Assembly: GCA_963920575.1 (NCBI GenBank)
Contig: OY986963.1
Location: forward strand, 9,276,896-9,340,895
Source: Narthecium ossifragum
Lineage: Eukaryota > Streptophyta > Magnoliopsida > Dioscoreales > Nartheciaceae
Reading direction: 5' to 3'
Length of the DNA: 64,000 bases
Shown: positions 22,738 to 32,989 of the stretch, piece by piece
How the letters are laid out: each line of letters starts with the position of its first letter
How positions within the stretch are numbered: the first letter of the stretch is position 1
Notes under the pieces: generated by a model
Seen by the model: the letters and a program-made list of their open reading frames with translations, nothing else
Told to the model about the DNA's origin: nothing
Database searches by the model: none
Program-made: the position numbers and the translations under genes

Positions 22738-25424
22738 TGTGAGGACCCATATCTCCAACCCGGTTTGACCGCATTAGGTCGAGAGTCTGGGTTTGTGGTT
22801 TGGCCCGGTTGGCCTTGGGATGCGATCGGTTGATCGCATCGCTGCTTTTGACCCCAGTGGCATTTTGGTAAATATGCTCCCTGGTGGTCAGTTTCACACC
22901 CGCGTTGCACACATGGCCTTTGATTGATGTATGTGTTTGATTAGAACCTTTAGGGCGCGTCCGATCGGAAGATCGGGGCTCGATCGGGAGAGATCGAATC
23001 GGACGGCTGTGATGGATTCCAGCTTTCTATTTAAGCCTTCCTTCTCTCCCTCTCTTTCTTTTCTTTTCTTCTTCTCCTGCGTTCTCTCTTCTCTCTCTCT
23101 CCTGCGGCTGAGCTAGGGCTTGGAGGCGCGGCTTTCGAGGAGCGGATTCCGGCGATCGGAGTTGGGGGATGCGTGGAGGAGCTGCTCTATCTCGTCAAGT
23201 AGGTGTTTCTACCTCGATCTTGTGATCGGGTTCTCCTAGGATAGGTTTATTGTACTTTCGCTGTATGAATACTTGTTAGAATGTTATGTAGTTCATTGTG
23301 TATGTGTTATAGATGCTTTGAAGTATTCCTACCTCGCGATTTCCGTATTTTAACGGCTGGTTTTTCGTATTCTCGCCGTTTATCGGTTTTCGGCCATTTT
23401 AACCTAAATTGGAGATTTAACCGTCAAAAATATGATTTCTTTGCACCATTGGATTCCCCATCGTTAATTACACATGTTTGCAAAGTTTCATCGAATTCTA
23501 ACTTGAATTGATCCTTGAAATCCAAGAAATTGGATTTCCGGCACTGTTCTGATGAACTGTGCCTGAGGCCCGACGGTCGATCGGTTGATCGACCGTCAAG
23601 CGTTAATACGCTCTTTCGGGGCTCGACGGTCGATCGATGCATCGACCGTCAAGTATTGATTTGCGTTTTCTGGGCCTGACGGTCAACCGTCGGATCGACC
23701 GTCGCATCGACCGTCGGACTCTGTCGGGATTTTAGCCTCCCAGGGTCGATGCATGGATCGACCGCGGGATCTTCGTTTTTCCGATTTTACCTGACGGTTG
23801 ACCGTCGCATCGACCGTCGCATCGACTGTCAGGCGCTGTTTGGTTTTGGGCTTCCCAGGGTCGATGAGTGGATCGACCGTCGCCCTTTGGTTTTCTTCGT
23901 GTTGGCCTCACGGTCGACCATGGCATCGGCCGTGACATCGACCGTGGCCTCACGGTTGACCGTCGGATCGACCGTCACATCGACCGTGGGCCCTTGAACA
24001 TGGTTTTCTTATTTTTCTCAAATGGCTTTCAATCGGGATTGATCTTTAAACATGTTGGGAGGTTTGCAAGTGAATTTTGTAGAGTTTTAAAGGGATTTCT
24101 ATCGGGTTTGAGGATCGATTCGAGTATTTTCCTTTTTTGGACGAATCTATGGTTTTGATCGCATTAATACGTGTTTGATAAGTAGTTAAATGCTATATTG
24201 GGTTGCTTAACCATTAGCTAGCTATGAGTGCTAGTTAATGTGGAATTGTGGAACCTTAGCCTGTTGCCAGCGAGTGCCGAGGGCTATTGTATAACTGTGG
24301 CCAGTTACCTACGGGGTAACTGTGGAACCTTAGTCTGTTATGTGCGAGTGAGCACTGAAGACTATTGTATATCTGTGTTTAATGCTTTGTTCAGATGTTC
24401 GGTTGGTTAGCGTAGATTATCTGTATTTTGAAGCCTTTGCTATGCTTACCCTTTGGCTAGCTGTAAGCTATGCCTAGCCCTGTATGATTAATGACATCTT
24501 GTTGCATGCTTATATCTTGTTATCTGTGCCTGAGCATTGCATGCATTGTGTGCATTAGAGGCATTTGAGGATAGGCGGGCGATGGTTTGGGTCGCCGATC
24601 CGAGACTCTCGGGTAGCTCGGATCTAGCCTTAGGGCCGTGGCTGGGTAGTCAGGATTAGGGTGTGATTGTGGTGATCTGAATCTCTTGTGTTGAGGATTT
24701 GCGATAGTTGACTCCGATCAATGTCTGAGGTTTAGAGGTCGTGTTGGTCTCCCAAGGCCAAGTGCTAAGGATGGTTGTCGGTGCCCCTGACATGGTCCCC
24801 ATGCAGTGGCTTCCTGCTGAGTAAGGGTGATCTTACTGGTTCTGGTTCTCTGTTTCCTCCCAGCATGTTTGGAGAATGTGTCCCAGCGTGGTTGGTTGAG
24901 AAGAGTAGGATCCTTGGGGGTAGTCGGCAGGGGTTGTGGAACCCCGTGGCATTCCTTAGACTTGTGCGGTGAGACAACACTGTTGTTGTTTTCCTCCCTT
25001 CAGTGTGCCGTAGAGTAGAACCCTACTGAGCTTATCGCTCACTCCTACCCGGGCTGCGTTTGCAGGTGCAGGCGCCAGTTCTTCTTCAGTAGAACCGGCG
25101 GGATCAGCTTTTGGCGGCGCGATTACATCCAGAGGTGTTTGAGATTGCTGGAGGACGACTGTTGTACTTTTGGCAGATTTTGTAAATTATGTACATTTCG
25201 AGGACTTTTGAGATTAATGTATAATATTCTTTCATTAGAAGATTTGTAACAAATGTTGAATAGTACAACTGATGTTATGCAAATTGAATATCTGTTTACC
25301 TCTGTATTATAATTTGTTTGAGTTTATCTATAATTCCGCTTTGTATCGCGCCACTTGGAGATGAAAAGTGTAGGTTTACCCTCACGCCTCGGCTCGGATG
25401 GTTTTTCTGGGTCGGGGTGTGACA
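22738..25424 (+). mobile_element. 3' LTR of the ATAAA element (full length)
   Basis: This 2687-bp LTR starts TGTGAGGACCCA and ends GGGGTGTGACA, followed by the target duplication ATAAA (25425-25429). A TATA-like box (TCTATTTAAGCC, about 23025) followed by a CT-rich tract (23037-23105) suggests the promoter and the start of R. Downstream, 23565-23995 carries many GACGGTCGATC-type palindromes. The family is the same as the LTR pieces at 7021-7115 and 14232-14790. Confidence 0.92.
23565..23995. repeat. Array of GGTCGATCNNTNGATCGACC palindromes in the LTR
   Basis: At least six imperfect palindromes built from GACGGTCGATC and its complement GATCGACCGTC occur here, separated by irregular unique sequence of 20-40 bases. 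Most pairs are close enough to form stable hairpins in RNA. The array lies downstream of the putative TATA box and so would be transcribed. Confidence 0.75.
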
Positions 25425-25429
25425 ATAAA

Positions 25430-25549
25430 TGATGGGGAAACCACTGGAGGGCTGGAGTGCGGCGCCGATGGGCAGATCCTGGTCGGACTGGGAGCCCGCG
25501 GGCCAGGGGCGGGGCCCAGTGGAGGGCCGGGGCGTTACAGCTTGTCTCT
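25430..25549 (-). mobile_element. LTR fragment, right piece of the target LTR
   Basis: This is the continuation of 15061-15432 across the inserted element. The minus strand opens TGTAACGCCCCGGCCC at 25549, an LTR-like start, and is very GC-rich. The plus-strand ORF of 153 codons that begins here is a shadow. Confidence 0.5.
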
Positions 25550-26002
25550 CTCCCATTGGTTGCAGGGATCTTCTGATGAAGGTGAGTGTTGACCTCTTCC
25601 ATCTTCTCTTTTCCTTTCACGCTTCCCGAGGCTCCAGCTTCCTATCCCATCTCAGCTTTCTCTCTCCACTGCATTTCCTGCTCGTCGTCGGCTCTATCTC
25701 CTCCATGGCCACCACCGTTCCTCCCACCAGCCTAGCGACCCCTCTCCTGGCGGCCACCACCAACGTGAACACCCCCAGGGCGTCCTCCTCCCCGGTTCCC
25801 CCATCTCCGCCTCAAAACCGTGATCCAGTCTTTCTCATAAACCTCCCCTCCAATCTCTTGCTTTTCTTTGGTCTCCTTTGGTACTCTTAACAATCAACAC
25901 CCCTTCCATGGCTTCCCCACCTCTCTACTTTTTTACTCCATCCCAGGCATGAAGACGGCCTCCTGGTCAATAAGTTGTCTGTGAAACTTGCAGGTGCTTC
26001 TC
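25550..26002. other. Unassigned fragment between LTRs
   Basis: The stretch contains CT-rich and GCC-rich sequence with a plus-strand open frame (to 25890) reading Pro/Thr/Ser-rich low complexity. No domain is recognised. It may be the downstream part of the LINE remnant at 27690-28370, because the LTR at 26003-27689 separates them with a near-perfect target duplication. Confidence 0.35.
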
Positions 26003-27689
26003 TCATAAGACTTGAAAAGCACACAAATCACCCTTTTAATTTGGCTTTATTAGTCTCCGAGCAATGCTTTACTGACTATCCTTATTCTATTTTAGGTACA
26101 AGAGCCCTCAACGAGGATTGGATCAAAATTGAAACGAAAACAAGCTATTTGGGTAGATTCAGGATAAAGAAGAAGAAGATCGGTCTCTTAAAGGTGTCAA
26201 GAAGAAATCAAGCTGAAGAAAAGAATATCGATCTTAAAGATTACAGAGATGACAGAGAGCAAGGTTTCAAAAGATCGATCTTCATTGCATAGGAAGATCG
26301 ATCTTATTTCTGAAAAGAAGTGCCAGAGAGTAGCATTTCAAAAGATCGATCTTCATTGCACTAGAAGATCGATCTGCTCATGCAGTATAAGGAGTGCACA
26401 ATGCAACAAAGATCGATCTTCTGTACATGGAAGAACGATCTTCCTCGTGAAGCAGTCAATGATACAAAAGATCGATCTTCTTCTTTAAGAAGATCGATTT
26501 TCCTTCTTCGAGACGTAGTCAGCCACAGGAGAACAAAAGATCGATCTTCTCATGAATGAAGCTCGATCTTTCTTTGCCAGCGAAGCAAAATTGACGGCCC
26601 AGATCTAATCCGAGTGGAGGAGGTTCTTAGGCTATAAATATACCTCTTTTGGGGATCTTGGGGGATTCTTTTTGTAATCTTTCTTATCTCTTTCCCTCTT
26701 TTGAAGGGTTTTTACCCGATTTAGGATAGAATCTTTTGAAGGAGATCCATGGAGGAAAACCTTCATCAACCTTCATTTATGAATCAATCCTACAAGATGA
26801 GTAGCTAAACCCCTAGCTTAGGGATTCTTATGATGTAATAAGGGTTTCATTAGGGATTTTTTGAATTTACCTATTTGAATGGTCGTGTGGATTGATTTCA
26901 ATTTATTTATGAATTTGGTGTTGATTTCATTGTTGGATAATTGGATTGTCCTATTGTGCTCTAGATCTAAGTCTTTTGCATGCTAGGGGTTGAATGAAAC
27001 CCTCAAATGAGAGGGATTCATGCTAAAACCATGGATTCTCTCATGGCAAGGGATTCTAGCCCGATATTAGAGGGTTGTAGTGCTAGAACAACTACAACCT
27101 ATCCCTATCCCTCCACATATCCTATTCTTATAGATTTGGCTATCGATGTACTAGAACCATCTCGATCTTACACCTAAATCCATACTATGATTGCTTCCTC
27201 GTGATGAATCCCTCTTAATTAGATGATTCATTAGCGGTGATCGTAACTAATATTTAGGTCACCAATTATTAAACGATTGTTCTCGCCGATGAGGGATCTT
27301 AAACCGATCCCCATCGAGTGATAGGTGGAACTAGCCATTCATTTGTCGACAATTAGGTGGAATCATTCAAATTGGTTAACTAGCCCTTATCTTACGAAGA
27401 CATATTAGAACCTTTATTATTGATTAAGGATCCCTAGGCCTTGCTTCATATTTGTTAATCCTTTAGCTTTAATGTTAGATTAGTTTTAGATAAAATCCCA
27501 AATCTAAACCTTTTTCCCAACCTTTTGGTCGAGAGCTATACGAATTATCCCAACCTAATCCTAGTTTCCCAGTGGATCGACCCGAACTCATCGTTAACTA
27601 TTAGTTTTTAGTAGCTAAGTAGAGTGCCGGTTAATTTTGTAAATTTATGATCGGACTTGTTAAACCGTGACACTTTTCAAGTCTTATCA
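26003..27689 (+). mobile_element. Solo LTR, TGATAAGAC family
   Basis: This 1687-bp LTR begins TCATAAGACTTGAAAAG and ends CTTTTCAAGTCTTATCA, so its ends form an inverted repeat of about 20 bp. It is related to the LTR of the tRNA-Asp element (AAATCACCCTTT, TTAGTCTCCGAGCAATGCT). Flanks TTCTC (25998-26002) and TCCTC (27690-27694) look like a target duplication with one mismatch. AAGATCGATCTT palindromes fill 26225-26580, just upstream of a TATA box (GGCTATAAATATACC, about 26629). ORFs are non-coding. Confidence 0.83.
26225..26580. repeat. AAGATCGATCTT palindrome cluster upstream of an LTR TATA box
   Basis: About ten copies of the 12-base palindrome or close variants occur with spacings of roughly 15-45 bases and unrelated sequence between them. 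The cluster ends about 50 bp before CTATAAATA. Confidence 0.75.
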
Positions 27690-28370
27690 TCCTCCAATGC
27701 CCAATTCTCCCACATCACGACCAAAGGATAACTCCTTCATATGAGAAAATTTGGTAGAAGGTGTAAGGGTCCTCCCCGATCTCACCATTTCCAAGCGTCA
27801 TGCTTGGGCAGGCTGGTTCTTTTAGATCAATTTCTACGTGGACTCTAGCGTAGCTGCGCCTCCCTAGTTGTCTTGTCATGTAGTCCACCACCAGGGGTGT
27901 CCCTATTTTGGAGGCAATCTTGATTAGCCACTTCCAGCAATAGAACTCTGTTGGTAGCTCTGGAAATCATACTCACATCGGAGCTCTATCAAAACTTTCT
28001 ACAGACGGCCTGAAACATCTTCTCCATTTGATCAGCGAGAGGAGTCTTCCCCCAATAGACCAGGGCCCTCCCGTGAGCACGGACATCATGTCTTTCAAAG
28101 AATGGAACTTGAACACATACACGCCCTTAGACATGTCTGAGACCATGAACGGTCCTGTGGTGTGCCACATGCTGGCCAATCATTGCCGGAGATACTCAAT
28201 TCCCACCCTACGAGTCACAAATCTCCCAAATAGAGCAAACTCCCAGTGTTTAACACTTTCTTTCATCTCCTCTGAATTGAAAGTGATTCTTCGTCCATAT
28301 CTCCTCTCGTACTCTTTTGCTTCCTCATCAGTGACATTGGTATGACTATGTTCGCCTTGACTCTAAGCCC
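27690..28370 (-). pseudogene. LINE ORF1-like (DUF4283 type) fragment
   Basis: On the minus strand one frame reads VSDMSKGVYVFKFHSLKDMM and SVLTGGPWSIGGRLLSLIKW, then after a shift near 27960 ELPTEFYCWKWLIKIASKIG and MTRQLGRRSYARVHVEIDL. This is the DUF4283 domain pattern of plant L1-type LINE ORF1 proteins (GGPW, LPLEYW-like, YARVLVEIDL). It lacks a start and is broken by a shift, and it is cut off by the solo LTR on its 3' side. No reverse transcriptase is present. RNA binding and chaperone activity are known for intact ORF1 proteins. Confidence 0.75.
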
Positions 28371-28373
28371 TTG

Positions 28374-30249
28374 TTTGGTTGGGGGTTAAAAATGGGCTTA
28401 ACCCCATTCTTAACCCCAAATAGAACGGGGATAAGAATATTGGGGTAGGCTGGGTTAAGGATGTTAGGGTTTAAGGGGGTTATCTCACTTACACCCCGAG
28501 ATATCCAGCTGTTGGGTCGTCGGAGCTCACCGGGAAGGGGTCGGAGGGGATTCGCAGTGGTGAGGGGACCCCGGATCTGAGGGCGGACGGCGTTGGGAGG
28601 CCGTGGGAGGTGGACTCTGAGGGAGGCAGTGCTGGATCCGGTGGATGGGACGGAGCTCGAGAGGACCTCTGCTAGGCAGGGCGGTCGAGCGGTGTCATGG
28701 TGATGTCGGGCGTCGTCGGAAACGATTGATGGCCGGAGGTGTTGTGTTGGCGAAGTTGGCCAATCGGGATCGAGAGGGAGGAGAGGAGATGGTGAGGAAA
28801 GACTTGAGCATGGCGAGGCAACGATGGCAGCTAGCCTTGGTGAGCTTTGATCGACGGCGAGGTAGGGAGGAGATCGGGGCGCCGGCAAGATAGATGAGGG
28901 AGGAAGGGGTTGCGGAGAGCCTACCGCGCTGAGCTCTCCTCTGCTGCCATTGCCATCTCTCTCTTCTCGATTGCCCTTGCTTGCGAACCCCCTAGGCCAT
29001 CGTCTCCCCGGTCGTCGACGCCGGCAAACTCCACCAACCTCGACGCCAAGCATTGTCAGAGCGCGCTACTTGTCTCCTTTTGTGAGCCACCCTCGCTGCA
29101 GGCCTAGCCACCGAATCTCCAAGCATCTCCGGCCTCAACGATGTCCAAGTAGCCAAATTTGTCAGCGCCGATGGTGTTCCGTCGGCAGTTGGTGTTCCGT
29201 TGACAGTCTTCTTCATCTCTGACCAAATCAAGCCGGCGATGATGTGTCCCTGTTCTCCGGTGAGGGGCTGGACCACTGGGAGATGAGCAGAGAGATTGAG
29301 ATAGATGAAAGAGAGCGGGGAGAGAGAAGAGCGCATGTAGTTGATTTTTTTAGCCTTATTTTAACTTATTTTCATTAATATAAACTAGTTTTTTCATGAA
29401 TTGAATCTAAATTGATTTTGACCAGAATGACATACGTGTCAAATATTAGTCTACATTAGTCAAAACAAGAGTCAAAATAAGCCAATATTAGTCAAAATTG
29501 GTCGACGCCGTTAGATTCCTGACGGCGTGATCGACCCTGCAGGGGGTTGCAGCGTGGGTGGAGGCCACATGTACATTGCCGGCGACCACGAAACCAGCAA
29601 GAACACCCTCAACACCGCTTAGCCATATGATCCGGTGGAGGCCTTGACCAGGACAGGGTGGGGTGCTAATATTATGCTTTATTATAATATACTTTTACTC
29701 TATTTTATATAACAATATCATAATATAAAATTTGTACGGTTTACGCACAAATACCAAAATCCCTTAACTTAATCATTTATTAAAATATTTTAATCTTAAA
29801 CGTGAAGCGTGTCAAGATTTTCATAATTCTTGATCAATTTCTCAATATACTCTATTTAAGGACATTTTTTATGTTAAGGGTAGACTCACGTCGTCGATCC
29901 GGATGGGTTTTCTGGGTCGAGATGATATTATGATCTTAACCCACTAACTTATCCATTATTATAATATTACATGTTTTATAAACTTTACATACAAACATTT
30001 GAATTAAGATTCTAATTAATTCAAATATTATAATCTTAACTCACTAAGTTACCCACTATTATAATATAAATAAATATTAGACACTTTATAATTCTTACCC
30101 TTATCCCAAGCTTAATGCACTAACTCACCCTTGTTTTTGAACCAAACGTCAAAAGTGGGTTAAACTTATCCCCATTTCTTATCCTCACTTTTTTATCCCT
30201 AACCCCCTTAATCCTATTCCCCTTAACCCCGAACCAAACGGGGTTTAAG
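28374..30249. mobile_element. Non-autonomous TIR element carrying gene fragments (A)
   Basis: The left end is GCCCTTGTTTGGTTGGGGGTTAA and the right end is the complement of AACCCCGTTTGGTTCGGGGTTAA. Both ends are followed by more CCCCTTAACCCC-type sub-terminal repeats. TAA flanks both ends, as in PIF/Harbinger elements (3-bp TWA duplications), so that superfamily is likely. The interior has a GC-rich half (28490-29330) with gene-like composition and an AT-rich half. No transposase is seen. The right end could alternatively be near 32985, because similar termini continue there. Confidence 0.6.
29548..29652 (+). pseudogene. Kelch-repeat F-box gene fragment inside TIR element A
   Basis: One plus-strand frame reads VGGGHMYIAGDHETSKNTLN, then TA, a stop, and PYDPVEALT. 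This is a Kelch-repeat motif (GG...YIAGGHDE.KN....YDP) of the plant Kelch F-box type, with one in-frame stop. Only about 35 codons remain. It is a captured or decayed fragment. Confidence 0.6.
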
Positions 30250-30435
30250 GAGCCATTTTCTAAGGGGATATGCTATTACGGGTTAAGGGATTTTGGGGTT
30301 AGAAAAGTTGGGATAATGAGTGGAGATAGAGCAAAATATTTTCTTAATAAAAATATAGAAATGGGGATACAAATATGGGTGAAGTTAAATGGAGATAGAA
30401 TAAGTGATATCCCCATTTTTTTTGGGATGGTTGAT
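30250..30435. other. TIR-element remnant (GGGGTTAAGG-rich)
   Basis: This AT-rich stretch has GGGATT and GGTTAAGGG motifs like the sub-terminal repeats of the neighbouring TIR elements. It may pair with 32904-32990, which ends GGGGATTATCCCCAAACC, across the intervening LTR. Confidence 0.4.
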
Positions 30436-31519
30436 TGCTCGTGAACATGTCATTAAAACGTTACAAACTTAATCAAATATTAAATTTATAATCCTTATTC
30501 AATCACTACACTACTAGGTAGAATAGTGGTGAAGTCGGGAGTCGATCCACAGGGAAAACGTTGGAAACTGAAATCAATTCTCGAAACCCTAAAACTAAGG
30601 AAAAGAATCAAAGATAGAATAGAGTTATCTAAACTAATAAAGAAAAGAAATAAAAGATTGATCAATTCGAATCAATGGAGTAATTACTTAGGAATTACTC
30701 AATCCGCCCTAGTTTCATTATTAGTCTTCTCTAGTTATCATCTTGTTCCCTTCTCTCAACATTATGGATCATGAATCCCTAAAAGAAAGTTAATGTTCCC
30801 AATAGCATAACCTATCTTTGTTTGGTATAGATTGTCTTTGGTCCTACGGCTACCTTAAATTATACTACTCTAATGACCTTGGCATAACCTATCTTCGCGT
30901 AGTATAGCTTATTTCAAAAGCAAACCAATAACTTCATGAAAATCATGTCATAAATCTCTATAATTAATCACAGAAATCATGTAGGACTGAAAGTACGTCA
31001 AGGGAACTCTGTTCTTTCAACTCTATTAACAATAAAACCGTATTTATGATATCATGCATCGAGAAGTTCACAAGAATCAAACTAAAGAAAGACCAAAACT
31101 ACACTAAGGTTTGATGATATTCCTAAATACAATAAGTTAGCAACTCATCTTTTGGATTAACGACATCGGCTTGGAATAGGAAGTTGTCACCATCCGTATC
31201 CTCGTCGTCTTCTCTTTCCTTCTCCAAAAATTGTCAAAAAGATGATTATTTTCGGCTGGAATAACCCATTTATATAATAGAAACCCTTAATCCCGGAATT
31301 AGGAGTCATAACTGAGGTTAAACTCTGATTTCCCTAAATTCCATATTGATGACATCATCAGAGCGATCCATCGGACTCAAAACCTATCCATCGCTCAAAT
31401 CAGTTTGATTTGTTCTCCATGCCACGTCATTAATTAATGACGTCTTTCATAAATTTCAGCTTTCATAGATCCAACTTTGCTTCAAAACTGGTGCCACTGT
31501 ATATGGAATCCCATATGGC

Positions 31520-32633
31520 CTCGTTTGGTTGTGGGATAGTCTATCCCGGGATTAGATGGGATAGGGATTAATAACCCGGAATAAGTTATGGGATAAATTC
31601 TATCCCACCTTGGTGTTTGGTTGAAAAAGTGGGGATAAGGAGGTAATGATTACTTGGGATTGGTGAGGTGTAAAGTAAATGAATAATATTGGATGAAAAA
31701 AGAGGAATAGGAATAGGGATTGGTGAGGTGGAAAGTAAATTAATAATATTGGTACTTTAATTAATAATGTGATAATACATAAATATTCACCTTGGCTTTA
31801 ATAAATTACTTAATAATATGATAATACATATTATATTAATTAAAGTATAATATTACCACCCCACCCGTCCTTTTCGACGCCTCCTCCTGCTAATCCCTCT
31901 CATATCAACGCCCACTTATTTGCCATATCCTGCATACGTCCGCTCCTCCGCCATAGTCAGCGTCGATGCCCACATGTCCTCCACCGGGTCATATGCCTCG
32001 ACGGTGTTGGGGGCATTCTTGTCGGCACCGTGGCCTTCGGCGACGAACACGTGACCTCCACTTACAGCGAATGCGAAAAAGGATCGCATCGCCACATGAC
32101 ATAGCATGATAACATGGCATGGTTATACACATCATTGCATCCTCATGCTGACCCATTTATATTAATATAATAATTTTTTATTTTTATTTTTTTATTATAA
32201 ATATAATGATTAATTTATTATATTAATTTATACACATCAATGAGCTACCTTTTCTATTATTAATTTATACACATCAATGAGTTACCTTTTCTATTATTAA
32301 TTTATATTAATTTATATCGTGAATTTATACACATCAATGAGCTACTTTTTCTATTATTAATTTAATTTTGGATTGGTAAGGTGTAAAGTAAATTAATAAT
32401 ATTGGATGAAAAAAATAGGATAAGAATAGGGATTGGTGAGGTGGAAAGCAGATGAGGTGGAAAGTAGATGGGGGTAGGTGGGGTTTAGGGGGTTTTTGCA
32501 TAAAACCCCCTCTAATCCTGGGATTAGGAATCCCAGGATAAACCTTATCCCCGGGTGGGGATAAGGCCCTGTTTGGGTGTTATCCCGGGATTGGTTGCCC
32601 TTATCCCAGTACCAAACAGGGTCATAAGGTCTT
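31520..32633. mobile_element. Non-autonomous TIR element carrying an F-box Kelch fragment (B)
   Basis: The left end is GGCCTCGTTTGGTTGTGGGATA...TATCCCGGGATTA and the right end mirrors it (TATCCCGGGATTGG...CCAAACAGGGTC). It splits an LTR that can be rejoined around it. Internally there are repeated 40-70 bp AT-rich blocks (TTTCTATTATTAATTTATAC near 32253, 32288 and 32349) and GGATTGGTGAGGTGGAAAGTA repeated near both ends. No transposase is present. PIF/Harbinger or hAT origin is possible. Confidence 0.65.
31916..32107 (-). pseudogene. Kelch-repeat F-box gene fragment inside TIR element B
   Basis: The minus strand reads FAFAVSGGHVFVAEGHGADK, then NAPNTVEAYDPVEDMWASTL and TMAEERTYAG. It is a Kelch repeat as in plant Kelch F-box proteins, substrate receptors of SCF ubiquitin ligases (pattern FACAAVGGRVYVAGGHDEDKN...AYDP..D.W..LP.MAEERDEC). 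It is about 55 codons, intact in frame but isolated, without an F-box. The part outside the motif is AT-rich transposon sequence. Confidence 0.7.
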
Positions 32634-32989
32634 CAACATGAAAGTTGTAGAGCTTGAAGTTTTCTTTTATATCCCAAAATTTCAGAATATTTAGAGTTCT
32701 GTATAATTTCTCGTGATTTATTTTCAAACAGTCGATGAACGAGTCTTTTTACATAATTTAGTGATTTTTGATCAAATTTTTTTTTATTTCTTTTTAAATC
32801 CTACGTAAACCTGAAATCAAACAATAAGATATCAAATACACCTACTCTAAACCTAACAAAGGTAATTTAAGGAGTTTAATTATGCATAATTCATGTCTCA
32901 TCAATGGCCCACCTTAACCCACATTATTCCTATTTCTTTAACCCCATTATGTCGGGGATTATCCCCAAACCAAATATAGCCTCACTAGT

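Larger units (their letters stand above)
30436..32903 (-). mobile_element. LTR, TGATRAGAC family, interrupted by TIR element B
   Basis: On the minus strand the LTR starts TGATGAGACATGAATTATGC (32903) and ends near GTTCACGAGCA (30436). It carries the phrases typical of these LTRs: TTCAACATGAAAGTTGTAGAGC (rc near 32630) and TCCCTGTGGATCGACTCCCG (rc near 30537-30556). A TATA box (TTATATAAATGGG) lies in the minus sense near 31275. LTR sequence is 30436-31519 plus 32634-32903. No clear target duplication was found. Confidence 0.65.

Noticed and set aside
23565..23995. CRISPR-like array (short palindromic repeats with unique spacers)
   Set aside because: Spacers and repeats are irregular, the array lies in a plant LTR, and no cas genes exist in the window.
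28346..29053. 235-codon Pro/Ser/Arg-rich minus-strand ORF
   Set aside because: Low-complexity GC-rich interior of a TIR element, crossing the element's own terminus. No domain is visible.
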